A DNA stretch of 35,921 bases from the NCBI GenBank assembly GCA_027064095.1, contig JAMOQI010000065.1, forward strand, positions 1 through 35,921, given 5' to 3'. This DNA is from Bacteroidales bacterium. Lineage in GTDB: Bacteria; Bacteroidota; Bacteroidia; Bacteroidales; UBA1556. The notes below the pieces were generated by a model. That model had not been told where the DNA came from, did no database searches, and saw only the letters and a program-made list of their open reading frames with translations. Below, piece by piece: positions 33,766 through 35,921 of this stretch (positions within the stretch are counted from its first letter, which is position 1; every line of letters begins with the position of its first letter). The position numbers were made by a program, and so were the translations under genes.

Positions 33766-34839
33766 TTAATATAACTTTAAAGCTGCTGGATAATAATCCC
33801 AATCTATTTTATCGTCTTTAGCAAAATTAATTTTTTTCCAGTTTGGGTGATTGCCTGCATCATTTTTATGAGCTTTTACAGCTTCAAGCATTTTATAAAT
33901 AGCTTCTTCTTTTTCAGGAGTTTGGCCAAGTATAGATGTAACTAATACAGATTTTACTGCATAAGTTTCAACAGGTTTATCAAGCCATTTATAATCTTCT
34001 GGAGTAATTTGCACTTTCTCATATGCTTTGTCTAGTTTTTCGTTAGCAGGAATAGAAACTAAAGCAATTTTGTCTCTCATTGAAACAGAAAGCTCAGCTA
34101 AGTCTTTAACTGGTTTAGCACCTACATAAAAGAAAGCGTCGATAGCACCACTGAACAAAGCTTTGAAAGATTTGTCGAAAGGGATTTCAACATTTTGCCA
34201 TTTCATACCTGTAACTTCTTTGATGTATTTAGCAGTGATGTTTGTTCCCATTAATGAAGAACCAATTCCTACTTTCTTCTTTTTTAAATCAGCAAATGAC
34301 TTAACACCTTTTTTTCCCTCAGGTTTAAGAGTAATAATGTGTATTTGTTCTGTACCCATTGGTAATAATACCTTAATGTTGTCAGCTTTTTTATAAGTGC
34401 GTGTTAAATCTTTCATTGACTCATAAAGGAGTACATCATACTGGATAAAAGCTATGTCTGCTCCAGATTTGTTAACTTTTAAGAAATTGTAGTAACTACC
34501 TTCAGAATCCATTACTTTTACAAAGTCAATAGTGTCTCCAGTAGCAACTTTTTTAGTTATATCTTCAGTAAGTGTATCGCCAAATTCATCTAATTTAGGA
34601 TTTCCGTTTTCATCCAAAACAGTTTTTATTTCTGTTTTTTCCTCATATTTAGGTGTTCCTAAAGTTTTACGAGTCATTTTTTGAATATCCATTGCCATTT
34701 GATAATTAGATCCTCCGGTAAAACCAGATACAATAACTAAAGGCTTTTGTGTACTTTCATTATCTTGAGCCATTAGGCCAGTTACTCCCATCATTAGTAT
34801 GATGACTAATGTAGTGATAATAGTAAATTTACTTTTCAT
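33766..34839 (-). CDS. TAXI-family TRAP-type solute-binding protein, orphan
   Basis: This 357-residue protein has a Sec signal peptide (about 1-24, ending GLMAQ) and a TAXI-type periplasmic binding fold: VSGFTGGSNYQMAMDIQK at about 38-55, SGADIAFIQYDVLLYE, ADLKKKKVGIGSSLMGTN and FFYVGAKPVKDLAEL. TAXI proteins bind small acids such as glutamate or 2-oxoglutarate for TRAP transporters. A charged insertion at about 60-105 (DENGNPKLDEFGDT region) separates the first and second motifs and is not usual. No lipobox Cys is present. No DctM-type or fused TRAP membrane gene is adjacent, so it may serve a distant transporter or act as a sensor-binding protein. It has its own -7 element and terminator. 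Confidence 0.9.
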   Translation of the reverse strand: MKSKFTIITTLVIILMMGVTGLMAQDNESTQKPLVIVSGFTGGSNYQMAMDIQKMTRKTLGTPKYEEKTEIKTVLDENGNPKLDEFGDTLTEDITKKVATGDTIDFVKVMDSEGSYYNFLKVNKSGADIAFIQYDVLLYESMKDLTRTYKKADNIKVLLPMGTEQIHIITLKPEGKKGVKSFADLKKKKVGIGSSLMGTNITAKYIKEVTGMKWQNVEIPFDKSFKALFSGAIDAFFYVGAKPVKDLAELSVSMRDKIALVSIPANEKLDKAYEKVQITPEDYKWLDKPVETYAVKSVLVTSILGQTPEKEEAIYKMLEAVKAHKNDAGNHPNWKKINFAKDDKIDWDYYPAALKLY

Positions 34840-34896
34840 AGTTTGCTATTTATAATTATTAATTACGCTGCTATATTGATGTATTTATATTTAATA

Positions 34897-34904
34897 CAAA
34901 TGTA
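34897..34904 (-). promoter_or_regulatory. -7 element of the TAXI gene
   Basis: On the minus strand TACATTTG (34904-34897) is a perfect TAnnTTTG, 57 bases before the start codon and just after the stop of the K+ channel gene. Confidence 0.55.
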
Positions 34905-34919
34905 GAATAAAATTTGCAA

Positions 34920-35921
34920 TTATGCACAACAAATTTTTCCTTCATGAATTCCAAATAGTTTTTCAACTCTTTTTTTAACTCTTCCGCCTACCATTATTAT
35001 CAAATAATCCCCAAGTTCGATAATAGTATCTGATCTTGCATTAACAATCAACTGTTGCTTTCCGTCTATATTTTTAGTTATTCCAAGAAGTACGATATTG
35101 TATTTTAGTTTTAGTGCTACGAAAGCATCATCGTAGTTCTTGTTTAGATATGGGTTTTTCTCAGTTACTAGATATTGTTGATTGTCAAAGTCTTCGTCAT
35201 TAGCCGCTGAACTAAGTAAGTCAATATTCAAATCGGCTACATCTGGCTCAAAAACGTAACTAGCAACAAGCTTTGAGGCTATTTCATTTCTTGCAACAAC
35301 ATATTTTACTCCTGCAGTATGGAAAGTGTCTTTAAGATTGTGATTCTGAATCGCTACAACCAAATTAGGAGTAGGGTAATGTTTTAAGAACTCTATTATA
35401 TAAATAAGAGAAGCTGTATCGTCGTCAAAACTAAAGAATACTTCTGAAGCTAAATTAGGGTTTGTCTTAATAAGTGATTCAAAATTATGATAATCAGCAA
35501 AAAGTACAAAAATATGTTCATTGCCATATTGTGAATATATTAAATCTACATCATCTTTTTTGTCGGTGACTATAGCGACTTTACGTTTTGCTTCCAGAAC
35601 TTCATCAACAACCATTCTGCTGAATTCATTCCAACCTACACATACTATATGATTTTCAAAAGTAGTGCCTTTGTATCCTAATTTATTTTCTTGTATCATA
35701 CCAAATATTGTTGTTGACATACTACTAATTAAAACTCCTAATAAGATTAAACTTGAAAGAATAAAGAAATAACCAATTGCTTTACCGAAGAATGTTGTAG
35801 GAACCATATCACCATAACCAACAGATGTTAATGTTACTACCATATACCACACGGCATCTCTAAAGGTGTGTATGCTAGTGTCGGGATTAGTTTTTTCTGC
35901 TAAAACCAAAATGATATCCCT
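34920..35921 (-). CDS. Potassium channel with TrkA-type regulatory domains, 5' end missing
   Basis: The frame is open to the window edge; 333 codons are visible. It has a pore helix and selectivity filter TLTSVGYGD (about 25-35 of the visible part), a following transmembrane helix (about 44-69), then a TrkA-N (RCK) domain from HIVCVGWNEFSR and a TrkA-C domain (about 250-320) ending KICCA. The first transmembrane helix lies beyond the edge, since translation continues upstream of the TTG at 35909 without a stop. The protein is a two-TM RCK-type K+ channel at the inner membrane, gated by a ligand bound by the RCK domain. The VCVGWNE loop lacks the full GxGxxG dinucleotide-binding motif, so NAD binding is doubtful. 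Confidence 0.92.
   Translation of the reverse strand, partial: RDIILVLAEKTNPDTSIHTFRDAVWYMVVTLTSVGYGDMVPTTFFGKAIGYFFILSSLILLGVLISSMSTTIFGMIQENKLGYKGTTFENHIVCVGWNEFSRMVVDEVLEAKRKVAIVTDKKDDVDLIYSQYGNEHIFVLFADYHNFESLIKTNPNLASEVFFSFDDDTASLIYIIEFLKHYPTPNLVVAIQNHNLKDTFHTAGVKYVVARNEIASKLVASYVFEPDVADLNIDLLSSAANDEDFDNQQYLVTEKNPYLNKNYDDAFVALKLKYNIVLLGITKNIDGKQQLIVNARSDTIIELGDYLIIMVGGRVKKRVEKLFGIHEGKICCA

Overview
This AT-rich window looks like chromosomal DNA of a member of the Bacteroidota. Pointers are the TAnnTTTG type of -7 promoter element upstream of many genes, a Bacteroidota-type GlmU-like protein beside a type B L31 gene, a large TamB-like protein, S16 with a long Ala/Glu tail, a TonB-dependent receptor with a carboxypeptidase-regulatory-like domain, and an HTH-less sigma-54-activator-like response regulator. 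Most genes are intact housekeeping or envelope genes. No rRNA, tRNA, CRISPR array, phage module or complete insertion sequence was recognised.

Layout. (1) Bases 1-6343, all on the minus strand, form a lipid and membrane block: the 5' part of a membrane AlbA_2-type protein, a divergent PAP2 protein, an SDR oxidoreductase, a frameshifted PlsC-like acyltransferase, an EcsC-family protein, a Crp/Fnr-type regulator and two tandem patatin-like phospholipases, one exported and one cytosolic. Two promoters here share a 32-bp element at identical spacing. One drives the EcsC gene and the other the acyltransferase-SDR-PAP2 unit, so they may form a small local regulon of the adjacent Crp/Fnr protein. 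(2) 6800-12217: a giant TamB-like gene and a small outer-membrane beta-barrel gene, with a ~70-bp intergenic repeat between them that recurs at 33.6 kb. (3) 12487-16600, minus strand: rpsP, then rlmB with a GT39-like membrane glycosyltransferase and an alpha/beta hydrolase in one apparent operon. (4) 17020-20395: an NtrC-like response regulator without a DNA-binding domain, seven bases before a fused cysteine desulfurase-selenophosphate synthetase (NifS-SelD). (5) 20578-23211: a TPP riboswitch in front of a TonB-dependent receptor, predicted to import thiamin across the outer membrane. (6) 23410-25587: a ketoacyl-ACP synthase III paralogue paired with a LuxC-type acyl-CoA reductase, preceded by two palindromes. 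(7) 25618-31945: rpmE2, a ~300-bp element bounded by 16-bp inverted repeats, the GlmU-like gene, lon and a FadL-like outer-membrane protein. (8) 31942-35921, minus strand: prfC, the second copy of the intergenic repeat, an orphan TAXI-type solute-binding protein, and a K+ channel with TrkA-type domains cut by the window edge.

The least ordinary content is the NifS-SelD fusion with its HTH-less regulator, the shared promoter element in the lipid block, the riboswitch-controlled receptor, the synthase-reductase pair, and the two kinds of intergenic repeat.
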